From contig PLGF01000135.1 in the NCBI GenBank assembly GCA_003138485.1, positions 1 through 42,288 on the forward strand: a DNA stretch of 42,288 nt, written 5' to 3'. The notes beneath the pieces were generated by a model. It saw nothing but the letters and a program-made list of their open reading frames with translations. It was not told the DNA's origin and made no database searches. The DNA is from Verrucomicrobiales bacterium (GTDB lineage: Bacteria; Verrucomicrobiota; Verrucomicrobiia; Limisphaerales; Palsa-1400). A program made the translations under genes and the position numbers. Positions within the stretch are counted from its first letter, which is position 1, and every line of letters starts with the position of its first letter. Below, one piece after another: positions 1 to 8,455 of this stretch.

Positions 1-292
1 TCCGCAATAGTGCTGCCACGGAGAACAGGCGCCCTGCCGAGGGGTTTATGGCGGATGGCGAGGCTCCCGGCGAGCGATTTGCCTGGCATCGCTCAAAAAA
101 TGGGATGCGCATCGGGGCCGCGCGGCCCTGTGCGTTGAAACGCACGGGGCAATGGGGGAGGAAGGTTGAATCATTTGCCGGGCTGGGTGTCTTAAGTTTT
201 GTTCAGAAACTTTCGCAATAAGCCATTGCAAATGAGCGAAGTCGTCGTAACCTGTCCGCCGCATCCGGCAGCCCAACCTGCCTGAGAGCATC
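1..292. other. Leader region without a visible gene
   Basis: No convincing coding sequence lies here. The one long reading frame is antisense and continues into the permease gene in a frame with no family resemblance. The stretch holds a strong palindrome (described separately) and probably the promoter of the following operon, but I could not pick out a clear -35/-10 pair. The window edge cuts off whatever lies upstream. Confidence 0.5.
125..150. other. Perfect hairpin/palindrome upstream of the transport operon
   Basis: The arm GCCCTGTGCGT (125-135) pairs with ACGCACGGGGC (140-150) around the loop TGAA. This gives an 11-bp stem containing one G-U pair. No T-run follows on either strand, so it is not a textbook intrinsic terminator. 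It could be the end of an upstream transcript, an operator, or a 5' leader hairpin of the operon starting at 293. Confidence 0.5.
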
Positions 293-1255
293 ATGCGACA
301 ATTTGTAACAATCGCCGGAAATGCCTTCATGGAGCTGATTCGGCAGCCGGTTTTCCTGCTGCTGATGACGGTTTCCTCGCTGTTTGAGGTCTTTCTGGCC
401 TGCGTCAATTATTTCGGATTTGGCGACGAGCCGAAGCTGGTCAAGATCAGCGCGCTTGCGGTGACGCTGATGGCGGGGTTGTTTGGGGCCGTCATGAGCG
501 CGTCGGCCTCCGTGGCGCGCGAAATCCGCAGCGGCACGGCGCTGGCCGTGCTGGCCAAGCCGGTCAGCCGCGGCCAGTTTCTGCTCGCCAAGTATGCCGG
601 TCTGGCTGTGGCTCTGGCCTTGCTTAGTCTGGTCAACTGTATCGCCGCCCTGCTGGCCACGCGAATGGCCTTTGACGCCTACGGCGAGGTGGATTATCCG
701 GGGCTGGCTGTTTTTTGCGGTTCGCTGGTATTGGCCTATCTCATCGCCGGTTTCAGCAACTTTTTTCTGCGACGCCCGTTTGTTTCGGACGCGGTCTTGG
801 GCGTGGTCGTGATGGTGATGGTGGCCTTCGCGGTTTTGCAGTTCATTCCGCGCGAAGCCGGCCGCATGGGGGTGGACTATAAGGGGATTGATTGGCGGGT
901 GATACCGGCGTCCGCGTTGCTATATATGGCGGTGCTGATTCTGGCGGCGCTGGCCCTGGCCTGCTCGACGCGCGTGGAGATGGTCCCGACGCTGGCTATT
1001 TGTTCGGCATTGTTTATGATGGGCCTGGTATCGGATTATTTCTGGGGCACGCGGGCCAAGGGCGGTTCCTGGTGGGCATCGGTGCTTTACGCGGTGACGC
1101 CGAACTGGCAATTATTTTGGATGGCGGACGCGCTGGAGGGCACCAAGCAGATACCGTTGAGTTACCTGGGCCGCGCGTTCGGATACGCCTGCGCTTATAT
1201 CGGCGCGATTTTGGCCCTGGCCCTGGCCTTGTTTGAGGATCGCGAACTGAGTTGA
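293..1255 (+). CDS. ABC-2 type transporter permease
   Basis: This is a 320-residue integral membrane protein of the ABC-2 permease type. It has about six hydrophobic segments: roughly residues 20-40, 53-75, 102-122, 137-157, 166-186 and 205-225, with more towards the C-terminus. The cytoplasmic stretch with REIRSGTALAVLAKPVSRGQF (about residues 78-98) is the loop typical of NatB-like permeases, where regulated membrane segments meet the ATPase. It probably forms the exporter with the ABC ATPase at 7232 and the second permease at 8452, although six genes separate them. The substrate is unknown. The stop codon overlaps a possible TTG start of the next gene, and the two are surely co-transcribed. 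The ATG start is preceded by a weak GAGAG. Confidence 0.85.
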   Translation: MRQFVTIAGNAFMELIRQPVFLLLMTVSSLFEVFLACVNYFGFGDEPKLVKISALAVTLMAGLFGAVMSASASVAREIRSGTALAVLAKPVSRGQFLLAKYAGLAVALALLSLVNCIAALLATRMAFDAYGEVDYPGLAVFCGSLVLAYLIAGFSNFFLRRPFVSDAVLGVVVMVMVAFAVLQFIPREAGRMGVDYKGIDWRVIPASALLYMAVLILAALALACSTRVEMVPTLAICSALFMMGLVSDYFWGTRAKGGSWWASVLYAVTPNWQLFWMADALEGTKQIPLSYLGRAFGYACAYIGAILALALALFEDRELS

Positions 1256-3135
1256 GTTTTTACATGGAATACAACGCGAAGAGAATCGGTTTGATGAACT
1301 GGATCGTGCTGCTGGGCGCGGCGATCGGCCTGTTGCTGGTGGCCCGTTTCGTCAGCTCCCGCGCCAGCGTGCTGGTGATGCTCCTGACCACCTTCGGCCT
1401 GCTGGTGGCGCTGTTGAGCTACTTCCACATGAGCCTGGTCGAGCGCGAGCAATTCGAGAAGATGGAAATGGAGGAATTGAGCAAAGCCCGCGGCAGCCAG
1501 TCCCTTTTTGCCTCCGCCGGGGCCGATACTTTTCCGGCCCGGCGCTCCCGCGAACAATTCGAGCGCTTTGTCATCCCGCTGTTCGCGGGGCTGCTGTTCC
1601 TTGCGCAGGCTTCGGCCGCCTGGTGGCTCTGGGGGAAGATCGCCCAGATGCCGCCACTGATCCCGATGAATTCGGCCCTGGCGATGGCGTTGTTGGGTCT
1701 ATTTGGGATGATCCTCTTTCTCCTGGGCAAGTACTCCGCGGGACTGGCCCGTCTGCAAAACCAGAAGCTGTTGCGACCAGGCGCGGCGTATCTCCTGCTC
1801 AGCGCCTATGCCTGCTTTATCGGCGCGGTCACCATTGCCGCGGTGCTGGCCGGCTTTCCCAAGGCCGACCTCCTGGTGGGGCGGGCCTTGTGCGTGATCA
1901 CGGGATTGGCGGCAGTGGAAACCCTGCTGGGATTGGTCCTGGAAATCTATCGGGTGCGTGTGCGCGGCCGCGACACGCGCCTGTTGTATGAAAGCCGCCT
2001 GGTCGGATTGCTGGGCCAGCCGGAGGCGATCATCACGACGGCGGCGCACGCGCTGGATTACCAATTTGGGTTCAAGGTATCCGAGACGTGGTTTTATCGC
2101 TTTCTGGAAAGGGCGCTCGGCTGGCTGATTCTGGCACAGTTTTGCGCCTTGGTGCTTTCGACCTGCTTTGTCATCGTGCAATCGGGCGATCAGGCTCTGC
2201 TGGAGCGTTTTGGCCGGCCGCTTGGCCAGAACGGGGTGATCGGGCCTGGCTTGCATTTCAAGCTGCCCTGGCCAATCGACATCGCCACCGAGTATCACAC
2301 CGAGCAAATCCAAAGTTTCATTGTCGGGGCCGAACCTGAAAAGAACGAGACGATTGCCTGGGCGGCCATTCACGCCAAAGAGGAGAATTTTCTTGTGGCC
2401 AGCCGCGATCTCAGCCCGGACATCCTGTCCAACCGGACCTCCGAGTCCAAAAGCCCGCCGGTCAACCTCCTTTCGGTGAGCATCCCCGTGCAATATCAGA
2501 TCACCAATCTTGTTGCCTGGGCCTACACGAACCAGGACCCGCAATCCCTCCTCAAAGGCATCGCCGAACGCGAGGTCACCCGGTACCTGGCCAGCGCCGA
2601 CTTTGATCAGTTGATGTCCAGCGGACGCGCCGCCGCCGCTGAAGCGCTGCTCAGCCACATCCAGGCGCAAGCGGACGATGCGCGCCTGGGCGCCCACATC
2701 CTCTTCGTCGGTCTGGAGGATATCCACCCGCCCACCGATGTGGCCAAGATATTTGAAGAAGTGGTCGGCGCGGCGCAGACGCGGGACTCGAAGATACTCG
2801 AGGCCCGGGCCGATGCGGTGGCCACCAACGCGTATGCCAGCGGGGAAAGTTTCAGCAGAATCGCGGCGGCCGAGGCGGGGCGCCACAGCGCCGCGACCAA
2901 TTCCAGCGCGCGCGCCACGCTCTTCGCCAGCCAGCAGATGGCCTACAACGCGGCGCCGGGCCGCAACGGCGTCTATGAACAGCGCGCCTACCTGGAAACG
3001 CTCGTCGATGGCGGCCGCCAGGCGCGCAAGTACATCATTGCCACCACAAACGTCCCCGACATCCTCATCTTTAATCTGGAGGACAAAATCCGGGGCGATC
3101 TGATGGACCGTCTCCCGTCACCCTCTGAAAAGTGA
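1252..3135 (+). CDS. Polytopic SPFH/band-7 protein (HflK-like, extended N-terminus)
   Basis: This 627-residue protein has two halves. Residues 1 to about 305 hold about seven hydrophobic helices (near 14-32, 37-58, 104-126, 139-159, 175-200, 205-230 and 285-305). After the last helix comes an SPFH/band-7 domain (about 308-520) beginning VQSGDQALLERFGRP, with the family hallmark GPGLHFKLPWPID. A helical Ala/Glu-rich tail follows. SPFH proteins such as HflK/HflC form large membrane rings that corral proteases or other membrane proteins. Classical HflK has a single N-terminal helix, so the multi-helix half is unusual and may be a fused membrane partner. The start is uncertain: TTG at 1252 overlaps the upstream stop (TTGA), and ATG at 1264 is a good alternative. 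Only one base separates it from the next gene. Confidence 0.85.
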   Translation: MSFYMEYNAKRIGLMNWIVLLGAAIGLLLVARFVSSRASVLVMLLTTFGLLVALLSYFHMSLVEREQFEKMEMEELSKARGSQSLFASAGADTFPARRSREQFERFVIPLFAGLLFLAQASAAWWLWGKIAQMPPLIPMNSALAMALLGLFGMILFLLGKYSAGLARLQNQKLLRPGAAYLLLSAYACFIGAVTIAAVLAGFPKADLLVGRALCVITGLAAVETLLGLVLEIYRVRVRGRDTRLLYESRLVGLLGQPEAIITTAAHALDYQFGFKVSETWFYRFLERALGWLILAQFCALVLSTCFVIVQSGDQALLERFGRPLGQNGVIGPGLHFKLPWPIDIATEYHTEQIQSFIVGAEPEKNETIAWAAIHAKEENFLVASRDLSPDILSNRTSESKSPPVNLLSVSIPVQYQITNLVAWAYTNQDPQSLLKGIAEREVTRYLASADFDQLMSSGRAAAAEALLSHIQAQADDARLGAHILFVGLEDIHPPTDVAKIFEEVVGAAQTRDSKILEARADAVATNAYASGESFSRIAAAEAGRHSAATNSSARATLFASQQMAYNAAPGRNGVYEQRAYLETLVDGGRQARKYIIATTNVPDILIFNLEDKIRGDLMDRLPSPSEK

Positions 3136-3136
3136 A

Positions 3137-4075
3137 ATGAAACGTAATCCCCTAACACTGTTCGTCGCCTTCTTCGTCATTATCATCTTCGGCTTGCTGC
3201 TCTTTGTCTATGAGGTGCGCAAATCCGAGGCCGCGGTGGTCACCCGCTTTGGCGCGGTTAACCGTGTCAAAACCGAGTCTGGTCCGGGCCTGCGCCTGCC
3301 GTGGCCCATCGAGAAAGTCTATAAGCTCGACCAGCGCATTCAGAATCTGGAAGGCAAGTTTGAGCAATTCAAGCTCCCCGACCAGAACATCATTTTCCTG
3401 TCCGTCTATGTCGGCTTCCGCATTGAGGACCCCAGGGCCTTCTTCCCCAAATACACCAACGCCTCGGTCACCGATGCGAAGCAGCAACTCGAAGACCTGG
3501 TCCGCAGCGCCAAAAACGAAGTCGCCGGCCAGCATCCCTTCTCGGATTTCGTCTCCACCGATGAGCGCCAGATGAAGTTCGCCCAGATCGAAAACGAAAT
3601 CCTGCAAAAAGTCCGCGCGCAAGTTGCCGGACTCAGCAACGGCCTGGACATCACGTCCATTCAGATCAGGAAGATCGGTCTTCCGGCAAGCGTCACCAAA
3701 ACCGTTTTCGACCGCATGACGTCGGAGAGGAAAACCTACATCAACAGCATCCAATCTCAAGGTGAGAAAGCGGCGAAAATGATCAAATCCGAAGCGGACA
3801 GCCAGGCGTTTATAGCGCTGGCCGACGCGGATGCGCAGGCCAAGATAATCCGGGGAGACGGCGAGGCGCAAATGATGACCAATCTTGCGGTCTTGCAGCA
3901 AAATCCGGCGCTGGCCAACTTCCTGATGCAGAATTCGGCGCTGCAGCAGTTGCTCAAGGACAAGACGACCCTCGTTCTGGATGCGAGCAGTTCCCCGCTC
4001 CAGTGGCTCCAAATGACGGAACCCGCCGTGCCGGAACCTTCCCATCAGGCGACCAACTCGACGCTGAGGTTTTAA
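3137..4075 (+). CDS. SPFH/band-7 protein, HflC-like
   Basis: This 312-residue protein has the classic HflC layout. One N-terminal membrane helix (about residues 7-26) is followed by the band-7 domain opening with EAAVVTRFGAVNRV and GPGLRLPWPIEKVY. A charged helical region (about 200-260) holds the HflC-type repeat of Glu/Ala-rich segments, with SEADSQAFIALADADAQAKI and GDGEAQMM. In E. coli, HflC pairs with HflK around the FtsH protease. Here its natural partners are the SPFH proteins encoded immediately on either side (1-base gap upstream, 12-base gap downstream), so a hetero-oligomeric ring of three different subunits is likely. No ftsH is present in the window. Confidence 0.9.
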   Translation: MKRNPLTLFVAFFVIIIFGLLLFVYEVRKSEAAVVTRFGAVNRVKTESGPGLRLPWPIEKVYKLDQRIQNLEGKFEQFKLPDQNIIFLSVYVGFRIEDPRAFFPKYTNASVTDAKQQLEDLVRSAKNEVAGQHPFSDFVSTDERQMKFAQIENEILQKVRAQVAGLSNGLDITSIQIRKIGLPASVTKTVFDRMTSERKTYINSIQSQGEKAAKMIKSEADSQAFIALADADAQAKIIRGDGEAQMMTNLAVLQQNPALANFLMQNSALQQLLKDKTTLVLDASSSPLQWLQMTEPAVPEPSHQATNSTLRF

Positions 4076-4087
4076 TATCGACGCCAA

Positions 4088-5191
4088 ATGAATCCGCAGG
4101 ACCCCATTGTGCCCTCTCCGCCGCCCGCGGCCCCGCCGCCTCCGGCCCCGGCGCCAGCCGCGGTGGAAGACGCCGGCTCGCAAGCGTTGACCGAGGCCTT
4201 GAGCAGCAGCTTTTTCATTGTCAAGATCATCATGGCCGGGCTTGTCCTGGTGTTTCTTGGCTCCGGCTTCTTCACTGTCGGCCCGCAAGAGAAGGCTGTC
4301 ATTCTGCGCCTGGGCAAACCCGTCGGCGAAGGCGATGCCGCGTTGCTCGGCCCCGGATTGCATTGGGCGTTTCCACGGCCCATCGATGAAGTCGAGCACG
4401 TTCCCTTCACCTCCGTTCAAAACGCCGAGTCCTCCGTCGGATGGGACCTGACGCCCGCCGAGCGCGCCAAGAACGCCGCGCCCCCGAACGTCTCCGAGTT
4501 CAATCCCGCCTCCATCACCTACGCCTTGACCGCGGACACGAACATCATCCATGTCATGGCCACCGTGAAGTACTCGATTACGGACCCGATCGCCTTCCAC
4601 TTTAAGTTTGTCGATGCCCCGACGCTCATCACCAACGCCCTGAACAATGCGTTGCTCTTTGTCAGCAGCCAGATGAAAGTCGATGACATACTCACGCGCC
4701 AGCGGATCGTTTTTCGAGAGCAGGTCACCGAACGCGCCAAGGCCTTGATTGATTCCGAGAAACTGGGCGTCACCGTCAATCAATTGGATGTCGAAGCGCG
4801 TCCCCCGCAAAATCTAAGGCCCAAGTTTGACGAGGTGGATGAGGCGATGATCAAGCGCGACACCATGATCGCGGAGGCCCAGAGTTACGCGACCACCAAG
4901 GACGCCGGAGCACGCGCCGAGGCGACCAACCGGGTGTATGTCGCCGACGCCCAGCGCAGGCGCCTGGTGGAGTTGGTCAAGGCGCAAGCGGACACATTCC
5001 TGAAACTGCGCGGGCAATACGAGCGGGACCCGGCCTTTTTCGAGCGCGTCCGCCAGATGGCGGTGCTGGAGGAGGTCTATACCAACGCCCAGCAAAAGAT
5101 CATTTTGCCGCCCCACACCAAGGAGTTGCGATTGGAGTTGAGCCGCGAGCCGGAAGCGCCATCCACCAACAATATCATCACGGCACCCTGA
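4088..5191 (+). CDS. SPFH/band-7 protein, HflK-like
   Basis: This 367-residue protein starts with a Pro/Ala-rich cytoplasmic tail (about residues 5-28), then one membrane helix (about 43-66). The band-7 domain follows, with GPQEKAVILRLGKPVGEG and GPGLHWAFPRPIDEV, the usual HflK signature. The domain is interrupted by a loop of about 45 residues (about 118-160) containing NAAPPNVSEFNPASIT, before the conserved strand starting IIHVMATVKYSITDP. The C-terminal half is alpha-helical. It is the third consecutive SPFH gene and ends 4 bases before the metal ATPase start, so its operon partner downstream is a metal pump. The start ATG is 12 bases after the hflC-like stop. Confidence 0.88.
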   Translation: MNPQDPIVPSPPPAAPPPPAPAPAAVEDAGSQALTEALSSSFFIVKIIMAGLVLVFLGSGFFTVGPQEKAVILRLGKPVGEGDAALLGPGLHWAFPRPIDEVEHVPFTSVQNAESSVGWDLTPAERAKNAAPPNVSEFNPASITYALTADTNIIHVMATVKYSITDPIAFHFKFVDAPTLITNALNNALLFVSSQMKVDDILTRQRIVFREQVTERAKALIDSEKLGVTVNQLDVEARPPQNLRPKFDEVDEAMIKRDTMIAEAQSYATTKDAGARAEATNRVYVADAQRRRLVELVKAQADTFLKLRGQYERDPAFFERVRQMAVLEEVYTNAQQKIILPPHTKELRLELSREPEAPSTNNIITAP

Positions 5192-5195
5192 TTTT

Positions 5196-7235
5196 ATGCA
5201 AGTCACCTCTCTCCTGAGCCGCCGCGAAGACGAGCACGAGCACGAGCACCACCACGAGGAAGGTGAGTCGTGCGCCAGTTGCGGCCACGATCACGACCAC
5301 GCGGTTCTGCCTTTGGCGCAAACCTTTATTGGCTTGGTCTTTGTCGTCAACTCCTTTGTCTTCACCTGGTTTTTTGCCGACGCGGCCAGTCCCATCGCGG
5401 CAGGCAGCGCCATGATCGGGGCGATCATCCTGGGCTACCCGATTGTTTGGACGGCGATCAGCGACCTGCGCCGCGGTCTTCTGACCACCAACGAACTGGT
5501 CGCCCTGGCCGTCGTCGCCTCCTTTGGGTCGGCCAATTTCCAGGTCGGCGGCTACCAGCAGGCGGGCGTTATCGCCTTCTTCATGTTGATGGGACAAATC
5601 ATCGAGACCCGCACCGCCGAAGGCGCCCGACAGTCCATCGAATCCCTCATCAAGCTCACTCCGGCCAAGGCCCGCCGTGTCACAAAGAGCGGCGAGGAGG
5701 AGATCGAAACGCGGTTCCTGGCCGTGGGCGATGTCATCCGGGTGCGGCCTGGCGACAATGTTGCGGCCGACGGCGTGATCATAACGGGGCAGGGTTCCTT
5801 CAACCAGGCCAATATCACGGGGGAATCGCTGCCGGTGGATAAGAAGCCCGGCGATGAAGTATTTGCGGGCACACAGAACCTGACCGGGGCGCTGGAAATC
5901 CGGGTGAGCCGGGCGGGCCAGGACACGACATTGGGAAAAGTCCGCGATCTGATTCTGGCGGCGGAGAAGACCAAACTGCCCCTCATGCGGATCATCGACC
6001 AGTACATGGGCTTCTATACGCCGCTGGTCCTGCTCATTGGCGCGTTGGTCTGGGCCTTCACCTTTGATTTAAGCCGGGTCATTGCCGTTCTGATCGTGGC
6101 CTGCCCCTGCGCGTTTATTCTGGCGACACCCAGCGCGATGGTGGCGGCCCTGTCCGCCGCGGCGCGTCTGGGAATCCTGATCAAGAACGTGGGGGACATC
6201 GAGCTGGCGGCGCGGATCAATGCTTTTATATTTGACAAAACCGGCACCCTCACCACGGGCCGCCTGGCCGTCAGCCGCCTGCAGCCCATGCACGGGGCGA
6301 CTCCGGCGGAGTTGCTCCGCGTCGCCGCGTCCGCCGAGAAATACAGCAACCATCCCACAGCCAAGGCGCTGGCGCAGTTGGCGGGGGAGGCGGGCGTGCC
6401 GGTTTCCGAGCCAAAGGACTTTGCCGAAGCCGCCGGACGGGGTGTCAGCGCCCGCGTCGAAGGAGCTGAGGTCCTGGTCGGCCGCGCCCAGTGGCTCAAG
6501 GAACAGGGCGTCGCCGAGGATTTTCTAAAATCGGTCGATCTCAATGAAACCGAAGGCTTCAGCCTCATCTTCGTCGCGCGCGGGGGCAAATGCCTTGGCT
6601 GGATTGGCCTGCAAGACCAGACCCGCGCCGAGGCACGCGAGGCATTGGCCGATTTAAAAACCACGGGCGTCCGGCGCATCGCCATGGTTTCGGGCGACCG
6701 CCAGCCCGTCGCCGCCCGCGTGGCGCGCGAAATCGGCTGCGAAGAGGTCATGGGCGAATGCCTGCCGCAGAACAAGGTCGAATTTGTCCGGCAAATGAAG
6801 GCCAAGGGCTACCGCGTGGCGGTCGTCGGCGACGGGGTCAACGACGCCCCCGCGCTGGCCGCCGGCGATCTGGGCATAGCGATGGGAGCGGCCGGCAGTG
6901 AAGTGGCCATTCACAGCGCCACCATCGCGCTCATGAACAACGATTTGCGCCGTTTGCCCTTCCTGGTCCGCCTTTCCCGCCAGACCCGGTCGGTCATCAA
7001 CCAGAATTTCCTGGTCGGCATCTTCTTCGTCATTGGCGGCTTGATCCTGTCATCGCTTGGCACCATTACACCGATATTCGCCGCCATCCTCCATGTCGTC
7101 GGTTCTCTCATCGTCGTCTTTAACAGCGCCCGGCTTGTCCGGCAGGGCGAGGAATTGGAGCCGCATCTTGCCCCGGCGCCGGATGCGCCCGCTCCGCCCG
7201 CTCCAGCTCTGGCCTCCAAACCTGTCCCCGCATGA
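5196..7235 (+). CDS. Heavy-metal translocating P1B-type ATPase with His-rich N-terminus
   Basis: This 679-residue protein pumps a metal ion across the inner membrane using ATP. It has every P-type hallmark: TGES at about residues 208-211 (actuator), CPC at 303-305 in the transport helix, DKTGT at 347-351 with the phosphorylated Asp347, the P1B-specific HP pair at 386-387, and GDGVND at 545-550. In place of a folded HMA domain, the N-terminus (about residues 11-33) is a His/Cys/Glu-rich tail containing EHEHEHHHEEG and CASCGHDHDH, a likely metal sensor or chelator. The last helices carry HVVGSLIVVFNSARL, unlike the classic copper-pump ending, so metal specificity (Zn, Cd, Co, Mn or Cu) cannot be read safely. 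The stop overlaps the ABC ATPase start by 4 bases (ATGA). Confidence 0.93.
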   Translation: MQVTSLLSRREDEHEHEHHHEEGESCASCGHDHDHAVLPLAQTFIGLVFVVNSFVFTWFFADAASPIAAGSAMIGAIILGYPIVWTAISDLRRGLLTTNELVALAVVASFGSANFQVGGYQQAGVIAFFMLMGQIIETRTAEGARQSIESLIKLTPAKARRVTKSGEEEIETRFLAVGDVIRVRPGDNVAADGVIITGQGSFNQANITGESLPVDKKPGDEVFAGTQNLTGALEIRVSRAGQDTTLGKVRDLILAAEKTKLPLMRIIDQYMGFYTPLVLLIGALVWAFTFDLSRVIAVLIVACPCAFILATPSAMVAALSAAARLGILIKNVGDIELAARINAFIFDKTGTLTTGRLAVSRLQPMHGATPAELLRVAASAEKYSNHPTAKALAQLAGEAGVPVSEPKDFAEAAGRGVSARVEGAEVLVGRAQWLKEQGVAEDFLKSVDLNETEGFSLIFVARGGKCLGWIGLQDQTRAEAREALADLKTTGVRRIAMVSGDRQPVAARVAREIGCEEVMGECLPQNKVEFVRQMKAKGYRVAVVGDGVNDAPALAAGDLGIAMGAAGSEVAIHSATIALMNNDLRRLPFLVRLSRQTRSVINQNFLVGIFFVIGGLILSSLGTITPIFAAILHVVGSLIVVFNSARLVRQGEELEPHLAPAPDAPAPPAPALASKPVPA

Positions 7236-8455
7236 GCGCCTCCGCAGTCATTCCCGCGGATGCCGCGCCTGCGGCGGCAAATCCAGCGTCCGGCCAGCCG
7301 GTCGTCGCTGTGCGGGGTTTGACGAAAATCTTCAAGGATTTCTGGGGGCGACCGAGGGCCAAGGCGGTCGATAACGTCGATTTCGAGGTCCGCCCCGGGG
7401 AGGTGTTCGGATTGCTTGGCCCGAACGGGTCTGGCAAATCCACGACCGTCAAAATGTTGCTGGGACTTCTGTATCCGACGCGGGGCCATATCGAGGTCTT
7501 CGGCCACTCGCCGCGGCATGTGGCGACGAAGGCCAAGATTGGTTATCTGCCTGAGGAATCGTACCTGTATCGTTTTCTGGATTCGCACGAGACGCTGGAC
7601 TTTTTCGGCAATCTTTTTGATCTCACCTCCGCCCAGCGCCGGCAGCGCAACGAAGAGCTTCTGGAAATGGTGGGCTTGAACCAGGTGCGAACGCGGGTGG
7701 TGGGCGAGTTTTCCAAGGGGATGCAGCGGCGCATCGGGCTGGCGCAGGCGCTCATCAATGATCCTGACCTGGTCATCCTCGACGAGCCGACAGCCGGCCT
7801 GGACCCCATTGGCTGCCGGGAAGTCAAAGACTTGATCCTGGCTCTGGCGCGGCGCCGCAAGACGGTCATTCTGAGCAGCCACTTGCTTTCCGATGTGGAG
7901 GATGTCTGCGACCGCGTGGTGATCTACTATGGCGGCCGCGTTCATGCGATGGGTTCCTTGAAGGAATTGCTCGTCCAGCCCGATACCGTCCGCATTACCG
8001 CCCCGCTCCTTTCCCGCCAGACGATGGAGAAGGTGCTGGCGATTATCCGGCAGGATGTCGCCGCCGAGAGAATCCAGATCGACAACCCGACGCAAAACCT
8101 GGAAAGCTATTTCCTGGAGGTGGTTCGCCAGGCAAAAGAGCGCCTGGCCGAAACTTCCGGCGCCATTTCCGGCAGCCGCGTCGCGGCCTACCTCCGCGGC
8201 GATGCCGAATCCGCTCCTGAGACGGACAAGGTTCTGGAGCGGTTGACACTTTCCGCCGCGCCCAAGGCGGTGGAATCGGCGCCCGCGCCCGCCGCCCAAG
8301 GCGCGCCGAAGGTGGATCAGGCCCGGTTGGAGTCCCTGGCCAAGGCCGCCGCGCCTGAGCCGCCGTCGCCGTCTCTTTCTCCTCCGCCTCCGGTCGATAT
8401 GGATAAAGCCAATCAGAAGCTCTCGTCGCTTCTTGGGCCGCCGCCCGACAGATGA
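7232..8455 (+). CDS. ABC transporter ATP-binding protein
   Basis: This 407-residue ATPase drives the ABC-2 permeases of this operon. The Walker A motif is GPNGSGKST (about residues 63-71). The signature is the variant FSKGMQRRIG (about 160-169), the Walker B is LVILDEP with the catalytic pair at 184-185, and the H-loop His is near 217 (SSHLLSD). These are typical of the NatA/CcmA-type exporter ATPases. After the nucleotide-binding domain, residues from about 320 on form an Ala/Pro-rich low-complexity tail that is not needed for ATPase function and may tether the subunit. ATGA overlaps at both ends (with the metal ATPase and the next permease) indicate translational coupling. Confidence 0.93.
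   Translation: MSASAVIPADAAPAAANPASGQPVVAVRGLTKIFKDFWGRPRAKAVDNVDFEVRPGEVFGLLGPNGSGKSTTVKMLLGLLYPTRGHIEVFGHSPRHVATKAKIGYLPEESYLYRFLDSHETLDFFGNLFDLTSAQRRQRNEELLEMVGLNQVRTRVVGEFSKGMQRRIGLAQALINDPDLVILDEPTAGLDPIGCREVKDLILALARRRKTVILSSHLLSDVEDVCDRVVIYYGGRVHAMGSLKELLVQPDTVRITAPLLSRQTMEKVLAIIRQDVAAERIQIDNPTQNLESYFLEVVRQAKERLAETSGAISGSRVAAYLRGDAESAPETDKVLERLTLSAAPKAVESAPAPAAQGAPKVDQARLESLAKAAAPEPPSPSLSPPPPVDMDKANQKLSSLLGPPPDR

Noticed and set aside
3152..4810. Long antisense frame (about 550 codons) across two SPFH genes
   Set aside because: It mirrors the coding frame of strong SPFH genes, has no recognisable domain, and is explained by GC-rich codon bias. The same holds for the long antisense frames at 1699-2886, 10945-12411, 11300-13120, 13139-14386, 26282-28570, 28685-30025 and 31973-33565.
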